Source: JBJXHG01 sp046160865
GTDB lineage: Bacteria; Planctomycetota; UBA1135; GCA-002686595
NCBI GenBank assembly: GCA_046160865.1
Contig: JBJXHG010000051.1
Location: forward strand, 5,359 to 69,358
DNA length: 64,000 bases
Direction: 5' to 3'
Below are positions 17,455 to 27,372 of the stretch, one piece after another. A program made the position numbers and the translations under genes. The notes under the pieces were generated by a model. It saw only the letters and a list, made by a program, of their open reading frames with translations. It had not been told where the DNA came from and made no database searches. The stretch's first letter is position 1. Each line of letters begins with the position of its first letter.

Positions 17455-18348
17455 ATGGGCTGGCGCCCGCTGTCTGCGCGGCAGAGTTCCGAGGAATCGG
17501 ATTGGGATGTCTTGCATGAGGGAGTGCCAGAATGGTTGGTGGCTCCGCTCCAGCACTGGGTGCGAAGCGGTGTTCAAGCCCTGTCGCGCACTGCATCGAT
17601 CAGCACGGTGTGCTTGAGAGTCGGAAGCGCGTGTCGAATCGTGCTCCCGACGAGTGGCACCGACTACGATTGCATGAGAGTTGTTGCGAATGTTGTGGGC
17701 GCGGATGACCGGGAGGCGCTGGATGTCCTTGATTTTCTCATTCACAACCTCCACGCATACTCGGTCCAACGAGGCGGATATGCGGACATGTTCGACGCGC
17801 TCCAGCTGATTGTGGAGCTGGATTCTCTCCTCATATCCGGTGGATCGATGTGGCGCGTCGACCGCACGCTTGACGGTGGCCCCGGTCTTGCGCGCAGAGT
17901 AAGTCCCGCTCATCAGGCAGCGTTCGAACGCGCGATAGACAGCAATGGATACCACGCAGACTGTTTGCGGAAAGCTTGGACGTCCGCGTACTCGCGTGAC
18001 CCGAATCCGAGCGCGAGCCTCGCTCACACGATCAAGGCTTTGGAGTCGATCCTGGCTCCCGTCGTGCTGCCATCCGACAAGAGAGCCACGCTCGGACGAA
18101 TCATCGGCACGCTCAAGAATCAAACAACGCAGTATCGCTATCACTTGGATACGGAGTCCGGCAGCGATGGATTGCGCAGTATCACAACGCTGCTTGAGGG
18201 TATCTGGACTTCCCAGACAGATCGTCATGGCACGAGTGACGCAGGATCGCAAAAAGAGATTGGTCTCGGCGTGGCAGAAACAGCGCTTCACCTCGCCCTT
18301 GCGATGGAATGTCTGGTCCGAATCGGCGGCTTGACGAAAGTGCGCTAG
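17455..18348 (+). CDS. HEPN-like, abortive-infection-type protein
   Basis: A 297-residue soluble protein I do not recognise fully. Residues 1-180 are unassigned. Residues 185-290 read like the C-terminal domain of abortive-infection/HEPN-type proteins: AHTIKALESILAPVVLPSDK, ATLGRIIGTL, WTSQTDRHGT and AETALHLALAMECLVRI, a layout often seen in defence-island genes (recalled family resemblance, not a search). Its G+C content is visibly lower and its codon use less biased than its neighbours', which suggests horizontal acquisition. It begins 14 nt after thrS, so it may be read from the same transcript. A role in phage defence is inference. Confidence 0.6.
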   Translation: MGWRPLSARQSSEESDWDVLHEGVPEWLVAPLQHWVRSGVQALSRTASISTVCLRVGSACRIVLPTSGTDYDCMRVVANVVGADDREALDVLDFLIHNLHAYSVQRGGYADMFDALQLIVELDSLLISGGSMWRVDRTLDGGPGLARRVSPAHQAAFERAIDSNGYHADCLRKAWTSAYSRDPNPSASLAHTIKALESILAPVVLPSDKRATLGRIIGTLKNQTTQYRYHLDTESGSDGLRSITTLLEGIWTSQTDRHGTSDAGSQKEIGLGVAETALHLALAMECLVRIGGLTKVR

Positions 18349-18358
18349 AGCCCTCGCG

Positions 18359-18919
18359 GTGGTTCACGAGAATCGACGCAGTGGCGCGCACGACCGCATC
18401 GAGTGCGCGCTCGGCGACATCGTTCACGAGCGCGTCGACGCGCTCGTGAACGCCGCCAACGCGCGTCTCGCGGGTGGTGGCGGTGTCGACGGAGCGATCC
18501 ATCGCGCGGCGGGACCGGAGCTGCTCGCCGAGTGCCGGCGCCTCTACCCCGGCGGTTGTCCGACCGGCGACGCGTGCATCACGTCCGGCTTTCGTTTGCA
18601 CGCGCGGCACGTGATCCACGCCGTCGGTCCGGTGTGGCACGGCGGTGCGCGCCGAGAACGCGAGCTGCTCGCGCACGCGTACTCGCGCTCGCTCGAGCTG
18701 TGCGCGCAGCACCGCGTGCGCACGGTCGCGTTCCCGGCGATCTCCGCGGGCGCGTACGGCTATCCCAAGGACGAAGCGGCGCACGTCGCGCTGTCGACGG
18801 TTGCGGCCGAGCTCGCGGGCTTGCCCACGATCGAGCGCGTGCGCTTCGTGCTCTTCGACGCGATCATGCTGGCCGAGTTCGTTGCTGCGTTGAAACAGGA
18901 GAAGGAGAAGACTCGATGA
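18359..18919 (+). CDS. Macro-domain ADP-ribose-binding hydrolase
   Basis: A single macro domain of 186 residues. The ADP-ribose site is evident: LGDIVHERVDALVNAANARL, GGGGVDGAIHRAAG and the later phosphate loop FPAISAGAYGYP. Homologues of this class (MacroD/YmdB type) remove ADP-ribose from proteins or hydrolyse O-acetyl-ADP-ribose. No ATG is available; the GTG at 18359, 10 nt after the preceding gene's stop, gives a full domain. The stop overlaps the following membrane-protein start (ATGA), so the two are coupled, although their functional link is unknown. Confidence 0.9.
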   Translation: MVHENRRSGAHDRIECALGDIVHERVDALVNAANARLAGGGGVDGAIHRAAGPELLAECRRLYPGGCPTGDACITSGFRLHARHVIHAVGPVWHGGARRERELLAHAYSRSLELCAQHRVRTVAFPAISAGAYGYPKDEAAHVALSTVAAELAGLPTIERVRFVLFDAIMLAEFVAALKQEKEKTR

Positions 18920-19776
18920 CGTTCGCCGATGCTTTCGATCCGTTCCGCTCGCTGCGCGCTTCGTGGAAGGTGTTGCGCGCGGCTCCGCTCGCGCTGCTCA
19001 TCGGCGGCTTGCTGCTGTTCTTGACGGACCCGGGCGGATCCGGCGGCAACTTCGGCGGACAGTTTCAAAGGGAGTACGACCAGCACGCGGGCGACGTCGA
19101 CGCCGCGACGCGAGCGTTCCTCGTGCTCCTCGCGGGAGCGGTAGGCTTCGGGCTGTGCTGCTTCGCGATCGGCGCGTTTCTCGTGCACTCGTGGATCTGG
19201 ATCGGATTCGCGAACACCGTCGAGCGCGCGCTCCGGACCGGGAGCACCGAGGTCGGCGCGTTGTTCGATCCGCGCGGACGGATGCCGACGATGCTGATCA
19301 CGCGACTCGTCGGTGGAGTGTTCGAGGCCCTGTGCTGGATCCCGCTCGGTCTTGCGATTGGCGCCGCGTTTCTGTTCCGCAGCAGCGAGGCGTTTCCGTT
19401 CGTCGCCGCGGCGCTCGCAGTGATCGGTAGCCTCGTCTCGTTCTGCATCTGGGCGTACGTCGGGCTCGGGCTCTCGCTCGCGAAGCCGATCGTCGCGCTC
19501 GAAGGTCTGCACCCGCTCGACGCGCTCAACAAGTCGTGGACGCTCGTGCGCGGGAATCGCCTAGCGCTCTTGTGGTTCTACATCGTCACCGTCGTCGTCG
19601 CGCTGTTTGGCTTCTGCCTGTGCTGCGTCGGCGCGTTCGGGACGTACACGCTCTTCTACACCGCGCGCGTCGAGAGCTATCTCTTGCTCACGCGCGGCGA
19701 CGACATGAACGGTTGGTGGAGCAAGACGGGCCAGGCGCCGACGGCGACGAATGACGAGTGGGGGGCGAAGGGATAG
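18916..19776 (+). CDS. Integral membrane protein, glycerophosphodiester-phosphodiesterase membrane-domain-like
   Basis: A 286-residue protein with about six hydrophobic segments in paired hairpins (around 24-40, 65-95, 125-150, 160-190, 220-250). The closing part LNKSWTLVRGNRLALLWFYI resembles the repeated 'A.SW.L.kgn....' segment of membrane proteins annotated as DUF975 or GDPD membrane domain, which often serve as helpers of lipid or envelope enzymes. I assign no reaction. The start overlaps the macro-domain gene stop. Confidence 0.7.
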   Translation: MTFADAFDPFRSLRASWKVLRAAPLALLIGGLLLFLTDPGGSGGNFGGQFQREYDQHAGDVDAATRAFLVLLAGAVGFGLCCFAIGAFLVHSWIWIGFANTVERALRTGSTEVGALFDPRGRMPTMLITRLVGGVFEALCWIPLGLAIGAAFLFRSSEAFPFVAAALAVIGSLVSFCIWAYVGLGLSLAKPIVALEGLHPLDALNKSWTLVRGNRLALLWFYIVTVVVALFGFCLCCVGAFGTYTLFYTARVESYLLLTRGDDMNGWWSKTGQAPTATNDEWGAKG

Positions 19777-19889
19777 GTGGGAGGGCGCGCTCGCGCGCCG
19801 AGCCTTCCAATCGAGAAAGCGCCGCGTCGACGGACCGCAATCGGAGCCTGCTTCGTACCATCGTCGTCGGGAGCACGGAGTCCCCAGGC

Positions 19890-22790
19890 ATGCACACTCG
19901 CATTTTGTTTCGTGGTCTCGCGTTGTCCGTCGCCGCGCTTGGGTTCGATGCCGCGCGCGCGCAATGCCCGTCGTGGGATCCAGGCTTCGGTTCCATCGGC
20001 GCCGACAACCTCGTGTACGACATGCTCGCGTTCGATGACGGCTCCGGCGCCGGGACGTCGCTCTTCCTCGGAGGACTCCTGTTGACCGCCGGTGGAACCG
20101 TCGTGAGCCATGTCGCGCGTTGGAACGGCACGACGTGGTCGTCACTCGGCACTGGAATCGGCGGGCCGATCTCGTCACGCGGCGTCTCCGCGTTCGCGCA
20201 GTTCGACGACGGAGCGGGCGACGCGCTCTTCGTGAGCGGTACGTTCGAAAGCGCGGATGGCGTGAGCTGCCGCAACATCGCGCGTTGGGACGGCAGCGCG
20301 TGGTCGCCGCTCGGTAGCGGAATCACAGGCGGAGTCGGAACCGGCGTGGTAGCGCTCGTTGTCTTCGACGACGGCTCTGGACCGGCGCTCTACGCCGGCG
20401 GCACGTTCAACACTGCGGGTGGAACGGCCGCCGCGAACGTCGCGCGCTGGGACGGCAGCAACTGGTCGGCGCTCGGTAGCGGAACCAACGGCGCCGTCTA
20501 CACGCTGGCGGTGTTCGACGGCGGGTCCGGCCCCGCGCTGTACGCCGGCGGACGATTCACGGTGGCTGGCGGCGTCACAACCGGGTACGTCGCGCGCTGG
20601 AACGGGACGAGCTGGTCCGCCGTCGGCCCCTTTGGCTCCGAGACCGGTTGTTGCTCGCGCGTCATGACGCTCGCGGCGCTCGACGACGGCAGCGGACCGG
20701 CGCTCTACGCCGGCGGCAGGTTCGCCCACGCCGGAAGCGTGAACGCGAACTCCCTTGCGAAGTGGAATGGCTCGGCGTGGTCGGAGGTCGGAGGTGGCTT
20801 TGCCGGCACGATCGATTCGCCGACCAGCAGCGATCACCGCGTGAGCTCCCTGCGTATGTTCGATGACGGCTCGGGCCCCGCGCTCTTCGTCGGTGGCAAC
20901 TTTCGGCGCGTCGGAGCGCTGACCGTCAACGGTGTCGCGAAGTGGAACGGCTCGAGCTGGTCAGGCGTCGGGGCCGGCTTGTATCCGGCGAGCTCGCCGA
21001 CCGCCGTGGAGTGCTTCGAGGTCTTCGACGACGGCCTCGGCGGTGGGCCGAAGCTGTTCGTCGGTGGCTACTTCCACGGCGTGAGCGGAGTGCCGGCGCG
21101 CTACATCGCGAACTGGAACGGCAAGCGTTGGAAGTATCTGCCCGGCAGCGCGACCGGACTCGACGGCGCGGTGCGCGCGCTCGAAGAGTTCGAGGACCGC
21201 TGCGATCCCGGTCCGTCGTTGTATGCCGCGGGCCAGTTTCAGACGGCGGGGTCGCTGCCGGTGAAGAGCATCGCGCGGTGGAACGGGAGTCAGTGGTCGA
21301 GCCTCGGCACGGGCCTCGAGCAATCCGGCACCGAAGCCGTCGGCTACGCGCTTTGTGAATACGACGACGAGCTCGGCGCCGGACCGATGCTCTACGCCGG
21401 CGGCACGTTCGAGTTCGCGGGCGGAGTTCCGGCGAACAACATCGCGCGCTGGAACGGCTCGGCGTGGTCGAGCCTCGGCTCCGGCATCCCGGGTGGACTC
21501 GTGCACGCGCTCGCGGTGCACCGCGACGTTGCCGGCGGCCAGCCGGCGCTCTTCGCCGCGGGCCAGTTCTTCACGGCGGGAGGTGTTCCCGCGCGCAACA
21601 TCGCGCGCTGGAGCGGGACCGCGTGGTCAAGTCTCGGTGGTGGGCTCGCGGGTAGTGGCGCCGACACCGTGCGCGCGCTCGCGGTGTTCGACGATGGCTC
21701 GGGACCGATGCTCTATGCCGGCGGTTCGTTCGCGCAGTCGGGCGGAATCACCGCGATCGGCCTCGCGCGTTGGACGGGCACGCAGTGGCAAGAAGTGGGC
21801 GGAGGCGTGACGCCGTACGTCGCTGCGCTCGCGGTGTTCGACGACGGCTCGGGCGGTGGGCCGGCGCTTTACGTCGGAGGCAACTTCGAATCCGTCGGCG
21901 GCATCCCCGCGCACAACGTCGCGCGCTGGGATGGACAAGCGTGGTCTGCACTCGGGAGCGGGCTCGCTGGGTCTTCGGGAGGTAGCGCCGTCCGGTCACT
22001 GAGCGTGTTCGACGACGGTTCGGGCAGTGGACCCGCGCTGTACGCGGGCGGCGAGATCGGCTACGTCACTCTCGGCAACCCGAACGGCGTTGCGAAATGG
22101 GACGGCACCGCGTGGTCTCCGCTCGGAAGCGGCACCACGGGGACGCACTCGACACCAGCGGTGTGGGCGCTCGTGCCCTTCACGTTCGGCGACACCACGA
22201 GCTTGTTCGTCGGCGGAGACTTCACGATCGCCGGCGGCAATTCGTCGCGCGGGATCGCGGCGTGGCGCGGATGCGCCGGACCCGGCACGCCGGGCACGGG
22301 CTTCTGCTTCGGCGACGGCTCACTCACGACGCCGTGTCCGTGCGCGCCGCCGGACTTCGTGCCGAATCCGAGCGGTGATCCCGACGCCGGCTGCGCGAAC
22401 TCGTTTCACCTCGGTGGAGGTCGGCTCGTCGCGTCCGGCAGCGCGCAGCAGGACACCGTCGTCTTGTCCGCCGATCACATCTCGCCCAGCGCGTTCTGCT
22501 TCTTCTTCAGCGGCACGAGCGAAGTGCCGGCCGGCATCGCGATCGGCGACGGCGTGCGCTGCGTCGGCGGCGCGCTTGTCCGTTTCGGCTCGCAGTACAG
22601 CGTGTGTGGCACCGCGCTGTATCCGAACGAAGCGATCGGCAGCACGCGCCCGCTGTCGTACGTCAGCGGCACGTTCGCCGGCAGCGCAGCGACGCGCAGC
22701 TACCAGTGCTACTACCGCAACGCCGCCGCGATGTTCTGCAGCAGCGCGACGACGAACCTGACGAACGCGGTGCGGATAACGTGGAACTGA
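19890..22790 (+). CDS. Secreted repeat protein with C-terminal Cys-rich module
   Basis: A 966-residue exported protein. The signal peptide ends near residue 25 (AARAQCPSW). The body is about seventeen imperfect repeats of 45-55 residues built on FDDGSGPALYAGG, then a variable turn and NVARWDGSNWSALGSG, probably a beta-propeller or beta-solenoid array. The last 160 residues form a separate Cys-rich module: GFCFGDGSLTTPCPCAPPDF, DAGCANSFHLGGGRLVASGS, then paired Cys ending NAVRITWN. The same module ends four other proteins here. Function is unknown; surface or extracellular location is likely. ATG 19890 gives the signal peptide; the upstream in-frame extension is not credible. Confidence 0.88.
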   Translation: MHTRILFRGLALSVAALGFDAARAQCPSWDPGFGSIGADNLVYDMLAFDDGSGAGTSLFLGGLLLTAGGTVVSHVARWNGTTWSSLGTGIGGPISSRGVSAFAQFDDGAGDALFVSGTFESADGVSCRNIARWDGSAWSPLGSGITGGVGTGVVALVVFDDGSGPALYAGGTFNTAGGTAAANVARWDGSNWSALGSGTNGAVYTLAVFDGGSGPALYAGGRFTVAGGVTTGYVARWNGTSWSAVGPFGSETGCCSRVMTLAALDDGSGPALYAGGRFAHAGSVNANSLAKWNGSAWSEVGGGFAGTIDSPTSSDHRVSSLRMFDDGSGPALFVGGNFRRVGALTVNGVAKWNGSSWSGVGAGLYPASSPTAVECFEVFDDGLGGGPKLFVGGYFHGVSGVPARYIANWNGKRWKYLPGSATGLDGAVRALEEFEDRCDPGPSLYAAGQFQTAGSLPVKSIARWNGSQWSSLGTGLEQSGTEAVGYALCEYDDELGAGPMLYAGGTFEFAGGVPANNIARWNGSAWSSLGSGIPGGLVHALAVHRDVAGGQPALFAAGQFFTAGGVPARNIARWSGTAWSSLGGGLAGSGADTVRALAVFDDGSGPMLYAGGSFAQSGGITAIGLARWTGTQWQEVGGGVTPYVAALAVFDDGSGGGPALYVGGNFESVGGIPAHNVARWDGQAWSALGSGLAGSSGGSAVRSLSVFDDGSGSGPALYAGGEIGYVTLGNPNGVAKWDGTAWSPLGSGTTGTHSTPAVWALVPFTFGDTTSLFVGGDFTIAGGNSSRGIAAWRGCAGPGTPGTGFCFGDGSLTTPCPCAPPDFVPNPSGDPDAGCANSFHLGGGRLVASGSAQQDTVVLSADHISPSAFCFFFSGTSEVPAGIAIGDGVRCVGGALVRFGSQYSVCGTALYPNEAIGSTRPLSYVSGTFAGSAATRSYQCYYRNAAAMFCSSATTNLTNAVRITWN

Positions 22791-22808
22791 CGTGAGCCGC
22801 GCGCGGAG

Positions 22809-25556
22809 TCAACGCCGCGGCGGCCACCGCACGACGATCTCGCGCGCGGAGTCGACGCGCAACTCGAACGCGTTGGCGTTGCTCATGCCGGAGGGAACGA
22901 GCCGCAGCGTCGCGCCGACCGGGATCGAGGGGAATCGGCGGCGTCCCGGCGCCTCGTCGACGTACACGAGCTCGTATCGATCGTCGGGTCCGAACACATC
23001 GCGGTACGGACCGATCGCCGCGAGGCGCGCGCACGGCATGGCGACGCCGGGTGAATCGGTCACGACGACGACATCGGCGCCGTCGAGTCGCGCGACGACT
23101 TGCACCGCGTCCTTCGGCACGTCGGCGACGTACGCCGCGTAGTAGCTCCAACCGGTTGGGTCCGTAAGCAGCGTCGCTCGGTCCTTCGGCGCTCCGAGCA
23201 AGAAGAGCGCGGGGCCCGCATCGAGTTTGGGCGCGAAGTACTTCGTCCGGTCCCCGGGTTTCGTGGTGAGCCAAGCCTCGCCGCCGGAAGAGAACGACAT
23301 CCCGTAGTACCACTCGGTGAAGAAGGCTCCGCTTCGCTGCACGAGGACGTGCACCATGCCAGCATCCGGATCGACGTCGATCTCGACGGTCTCGCCCGCT
23401 CGAACGATCACGTGCCGGCAGAGCGCTGCGTAGGACGTCGTCGCGGATTCGTCGATGTGCACATTGAGGTCGTACTCGCCGGGAAACAGCTCGTCGAAAG
23501 TGAATCGCCCTTCCGCGTCGGACTTGGTCGTGAGGCTCGCCGAGCTCCACGCACCGACTCGAGATCGGATGGGCACGGTCGCCGATACGACCGGCGAACC
23601 GTCGCGATGCACGCGACCGACGATGCGACCGAGCGCGGCGCCGACGAAGTTCAGCTCGATGCTGGCATTTGAGCGCACGTCGACAGTGCGAGCCTCGTGG
23701 GAGAAGGGGCCGAGCGAGACGGGATACACGGTCCAGCGCCCGGGCGACCGGTGCTCGAATCGAAAGCGCCCTTCCTCGTCGGACAGGGTCTGTGTGATGT
23801 CCGCTTTCCAACGGCGGAACGCGGCCGGCATGGCCGCGATCGGCACGCGTGCGACCGGCGCGCCAGCCGCATCCATGACGGTTCCATGGATGGTGCCGGG
23901 TGCGTCCTCCTCGGGCACGAGCGTCGTGGTCCGTCCGGCGACGAGCGTCACCAGCCCGAGCCGTCGCGGCGCATTGCCGAGGCCGTGCAGATACACCTCG
24001 TACATCCCGGGCAGAACCATCGGCAGGCACAGCGTCGAGCCATCCCATTCGAACGCCCTCGGACCGTACATGCTTCCGACATGGATCCCGTGCGAGGAAG
24101 AGGCGTCGTGCTGCTCGCCGTCCTGCGCGTGAGGATGCAAGCGTAGCTTGAACGAGTGCATCTGCGTCAGCGGCGCGTTCTCGATGCGCAGCTCTGCGAA
24201 GACGCCGTCGAGGCACACTTCCAACGTGTCGCACGGAACCGTCGCCGTTTGGCTGACGAGCAGCGTCCCGTCGGACACGATGTCGACTTGCACGTTGCCC
24301 GCCGGAACCTTTTCTGTCACGAGCCCCGCGTGCGGTACCGGCACCGAGCCGAGGAACTGGCCCTCGTGATGGATCCGCGCATGCACGCTCGCGTAGAGCG
24401 GACCCTCGGGTGCCGCGCTCGTGTAGACGTGCACCGCGAGCGTGTGCATCGCCCGCAAGCGGATCACTCCGACGTCGACGACCTCGGCGTCGATCTTGGT
24501 GTTGCGCGCGAGCTCTCCGAGCAACTCGATGCGCCATCGCACGTCTCCCCACGGCAGACCGCAGATCTCGAACCGGCCGTCGACATCGCAGTACGTGGGC
24601 TCGGGCAGCACACCGCGATCGTCCGGCTCGAGAGACTGCACCGCGACGCGCGAGCGCGTGATGGGCGCAGCGTGACCGGGGTGCTTGTACGCGGGAGTTC
24701 CGTCGCTCCACTGCAGCACGCCGCGGATGCAACCGTGCTCGAATGCGCGGAACTCGATTTCCTGGCGGCGCGACGACGAGGGAATCGTCGTCACGGCGGA
24801 GAGCGGCGCACCGACTTCCGACACGCCGACGCGCAGCGCGACGTCGCACGGCATCATGGCGAGCACGAGCTCGCCGTTCTCGTCCGTGCCGGACACGAGC
24901 TGCATCGCACTCGTCGCGCCCCTCCATTCCATGCGCGGCGAGTGGAACGCGGGCCACACGCGCGGCTGCCGAACTCCCGCGTCGTGCAGCAGCGTCGCCA
25001 CCGGTGCTTCGAGATCGACTCGAACAAATGCGTTCGACACCGGCGATCCGTCTGGACCTCGCACGCGCACGAGCAGAGTGCCCGCGGTGTGCAGCGCGTA
25101 CTCGATGTCCGCGTCGGCTCGTAGCGACTCGCGCACATCCGCGATTGGGAAGAAGCCGTCCGCGGATACTCCGATGTCGATGGGACCGTCGCGCGCCGGA
25201 GCGGTCGCAACTCCGTCGGCGTTCGTGGTCACGATGAGCTCTTCCTGCACTCCGCGCGCACGAACGGTGATCCGCGCGCCGGGGATTGGCTCGCGCGCGG
25301 GGAGCGCTACGACGCGGATGCGCGGGTCGAGCGCCGGTGGCGGTGCGGAAGTCTCGTGCGCCACACTGCGACCGGTGGCCGAGGCTGGCTCGACGAGGGC
25401 GACTTCCGCATCGCCGCTGGCTGTCACGCGCTCGATCGCGGGTGCGTGCTCCGGCCGCCGCGACGCGCGCCACGCAACGACGAGTGCGGCGCAGATGCAC
25501 GCGAGGACGCCGAGCGCCAGGAAGCGACGGCGCTTGCGAACCGAGGGCGAGCTCAT
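22809..25556 (-). CDS. Signal-anchored protein with carboxypeptidase-regulatory-like repeats
   Basis: A 915-residue protein with a basic N-terminus and one hydrophobic segment (about 11-29), so anchored with an external body. The body contains several Ig-like units of the carboxypeptidase regulatory/CnaB-type kind: PIPGARITVRARGVQEELIV, GTLLVRVRGPDGSPVSNAFV, GTIHGTVMDAAGAPVARVPI and RIVGRVHRDGSPVVSATVPI, each with the typical 'G.V.d..G.pv..a.V' pattern and 'T..dG.f.f..l..G.y'. Such domains are structural. No enzymatic domain is visible. It is convergent with the repeat-protein gene, leaving only 18 nt between them. Confidence 0.85.
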   Translation of the reverse strand: MSSPSVRKRRRFLALGVLACICAALVVAWRASRRPEHAPAIERVTASGDAEVALVEPASATGRSVAHETSAPPPALDPRIRVVALPAREPIPGARITVRARGVQEELIVTTNADGVATAPARDGPIDIGVSADGFFPIADVRESLRADADIEYALHTAGTLLVRVRGPDGSPVSNAFVRVDLEAPVATLLHDAGVRQPRVWPAFHSPRMEWRGATSAMQLVSGTDENGELVLAMMPCDVALRVGVSEVGAPLSAVTTIPSSSRRQEIEFRAFEHGCIRGVLQWSDGTPAYKHPGHAAPITRSRVAVQSLEPDDRGVLPEPTYCDVDGRFEICGLPWGDVRWRIELLGELARNTKIDAEVVDVGVIRLRAMHTLAVHVYTSAAPEGPLYASVHARIHHEGQFLGSVPVPHAGLVTEKVPAGNVQVDIVSDGTLLVSQTATVPCDTLEVCLDGVFAELRIENAPLTQMHSFKLRLHPHAQDGEQHDASSSHGIHVGSMYGPRAFEWDGSTLCLPMVLPGMYEVYLHGLGNAPRRLGLVTLVAGRTTTLVPEEDAPGTIHGTVMDAAGAPVARVPIAAMPAAFRRWKADITQTLSDEEGRFRFEHRSPGRWTVYPVSLGPFSHEARTVDVRSNASIELNFVGAALGRIVGRVHRDGSPVVSATVPIRSRVGAWSSASLTTKSDAEGRFTFDELFPGEYDLNVHIDESATTSYAALCRHVIVRAGETVEIDVDPDAGMVHVLVQRSGAFFTEWYYGMSFSSGGEAWLTTKPGDRTKYFAPKLDAGPALFLLGAPKDRATLLTDPTGWSYYAAYVADVPKDAVQVVARLDGADVVVVTDSPGVAMPCARLAAIGPYRDVFGPDDRYELVYVDEAPGRRRFPSIPVGATLRLVPSGMSNANAFELRVDSAREIVVRWPPRR

Positions 25557-25670
25557 GGTGTCGTCCTATCCCGCACGGCTCGCAGCGTAACGCGCCGGTC
25601 GAGGAGCGTCGTCTGCGCGCGCGTCAAACGTGCGCCAGCTTCGGCTCGGCGCGCTGCATCGCCGCCACGA

Positions 25671-25886
25671 TTCGTGCGCTTCGGATCTCAGACCGTCGTG
25701 TGCGGCACGGCGATCTACCCAAACTCGTTGATCGGCCAAGTGCGGTCGCTCTCCTTCGTCAGCGGCACATTTGCGGGCAGCGGAACGGAGCGCAGCTACC
25801 AGTGCTACTACCGCAACGCAACAGCGATGTTCTGCAGCAGCGCGACGACGAACCTGACGAACGCGCTGCGGATCACATGGAATTGA
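25671..25886 (+). pseudogene. Orphan C-terminal tail of a secreted repeat protein
   Basis: Seventy-one codons plus a stop encode RFGSQTVVCGTAIYPNSLIG through RSYQCYYRNATAMFCSSATT to NALRITWN. This is nearly identical to the last 71 residues of the protein ending at 22790, with the DNA also close to identical at the 3' end. Nothing upstream encodes the rest of the module, a signal peptide or repeats, and there is no credible start. It is the remnant of a deleted or displaced paralogue, now separated from its relative by the intervening minus-strand gene. Confidence 0.85.
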
Positions 25887-25929
25887 ACCGGTGCGAGGCC
25901 GAACGCGCGAGCGTACGGCCACGCGGACG

Positions 25930-27372
25930 TCATTCGGGCACGCCGCTCTCGTACGCCACCAAGTCCCCGTTCGCGGTGATCACGTAGATCGTGCCGTCGG
26001 GTCCGATCGTCGGCGAGGTGAACATATTGTTCGAAGCGCCTTCGGGTGCCACGAACGTCGGAGTGAGGTCCAATCCGAACGTGTGCAGGCCGGCACTGCT
26101 GTTCAAATAGAGGCGATCCAAGCTGGTCGCCGGCGTCGCGCGCACCTTCTCCGGCAGCGGCACTGACGTGTCGATGTCCCCGTTGCTGAAGAGCTTGTAG
26201 AGGCGCGTCGTGGTTGCGATGTACGTGAAGATCCCGGTGCCCGCGAACGAGGCCGGCGGCTCCCAGATCTGCCCCTGGAGCTGCGTCGGCGGCGTCCAGA
26301 ACGGTGCGCCGGTCACGATGTCGTACGACTGCACCTTGCCGTCGCTCGTGCCGACGATGACTTCATCCGTCGGCGTGACGAATGGAGTCGTGTACAGCAC
26401 GTCGGCCGAGCTGTCGTGCGACCACAGCTGCTTGAATGCGCGGGCCGATTTCGACGGTGCCTGCGGATCCCACATGTACGCGCCGATCGCGCACTGGTTG
26501 TTGGCCACGACGATGATCCAGTCGTACGGGCGGTATGGATCCCCGTCGTGGTCGGTCAGGACCGGATTCAGCAATCCAAGGCGGTCGTTGTACTTCGCGA
26601 TCGGAACGACTGCGGGGGACGGATCCGTCCAGAACGGCACGGAGTCCGACAGCGGTGGCGCATTGTTCGGTGTCGCGCAGGGTAGCGGAAGCACGGCGTC
26701 CGTGATCGCGCCACTGCCTCCCCCGAGAGGTCTCAACACGCACAGCGAGTGTTTCGAATACTCCTCGTCTCTCGCGTGCACGAAGATGTACGAAGCGTAG
26801 CCGCCGCGCATGATCTTCGGAGAGGACAGCGTCCAGCCCCGCGCATCGTTCCACTTGTAGTAGTCGGGCTTCATCGGATCCGGTGAAGCGCTGCTCAGGA
26901 GCTCCGGAGTTCCGGGATAGCCGGTCGCATTGTCGAGGCGTATCAGTACTGAGTGCCGCTTCCCTGTCGGCCCGTACGTCATGTGTGCGACGACCCAGAC
27001 GTCGCCATTGTCTTGAACTGCGGGGGTCGATCGAATCTTCAGCTCTGGCAGCTCGAGGTTGGGCGAGAGATTGAGATCTCGGCTCCAGAGGATGCCGCCG
27101 TCGGTTGGCCGCAGCGCCATGACCCGCCCGTCCACGGTGGCGACGATGATTTGGCCCCGCGGGCCGATCACGGGCGAGCTGTTGTAGACCTCGCCCACCG
27201 GTGTTCTCCATTTCACCTTGGTCGCTTCACCGGTGTGGACCGGGAAGAAGCCCGTGTTCGTGATGTCGCTGTGGTACTGCCTCCAACCATCGGCGGTGCA
27301 GGCGATCAGGCAGGTGTACGCAAGAATCGCCGCGGAAAAACGGCGCGCGGAGGAATGCGGACGACAACGCAT
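25930..27372 (-). CDS. Lipoprotein with PQQ-like beta-propeller repeats
   Basis: A 480-residue exported protein. The N-terminus has a hydrophobic stretch ending in LIAC, a fair lipobox, so it is probably lipid-anchored. The rest is a PQQ-type beta-propeller of the outer-membrane-assembly/dehydrogenase-like kind without a dehydrogenase: WRTPVGEVYNSSPVIGPRGQ, TVDGRVMALRPTDGGILWSR, IRSTPAVQDNGDVWVV, VGTSDGKVQSYDIVTGAPFW and SPTIGPDGTIYVITANGDLV. Function unknown. ATG 27372 is chosen over upstream in-frame starts because it places the signal sequence at the end. Confidence 0.85.
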   Translation of the reverse strand: MRCRPHSSARRFSAAILAYTCLIACTADGWRQYHSDITNTGFFPVHTGEATKVKWRTPVGEVYNSSPVIGPRGQIIVATVDGRVMALRPTDGGILWSRDLNLSPNLELPELKIRSTPAVQDNGDVWVVAHMTYGPTGKRHSVLIRLDNATGYPGTPELLSSASPDPMKPDYYKWNDARGWTLSSPKIMRGGYASYIFVHARDEEYSKHSLCVLRPLGGGSGAITDAVLPLPCATPNNAPPLSDSVPFWTDPSPAVVPIAKYNDRLGLLNPVLTDHDGDPYRPYDWIIVVANNQCAIGAYMWDPQAPSKSARAFKQLWSHDSSADVLYTTPFVTPTDEVIVGTSDGKVQSYDIVTGAPFWTPPTQLQGQIWEPPASFAGTGIFTYIATTTRLYKLFSNGDIDTSVPLPEKVRATPATSLDRLYLNSSAGLHTFGLDLTPTFVAPEGASNNMFTSPTIGPDGTIYVITANGDLVAYESGVPE

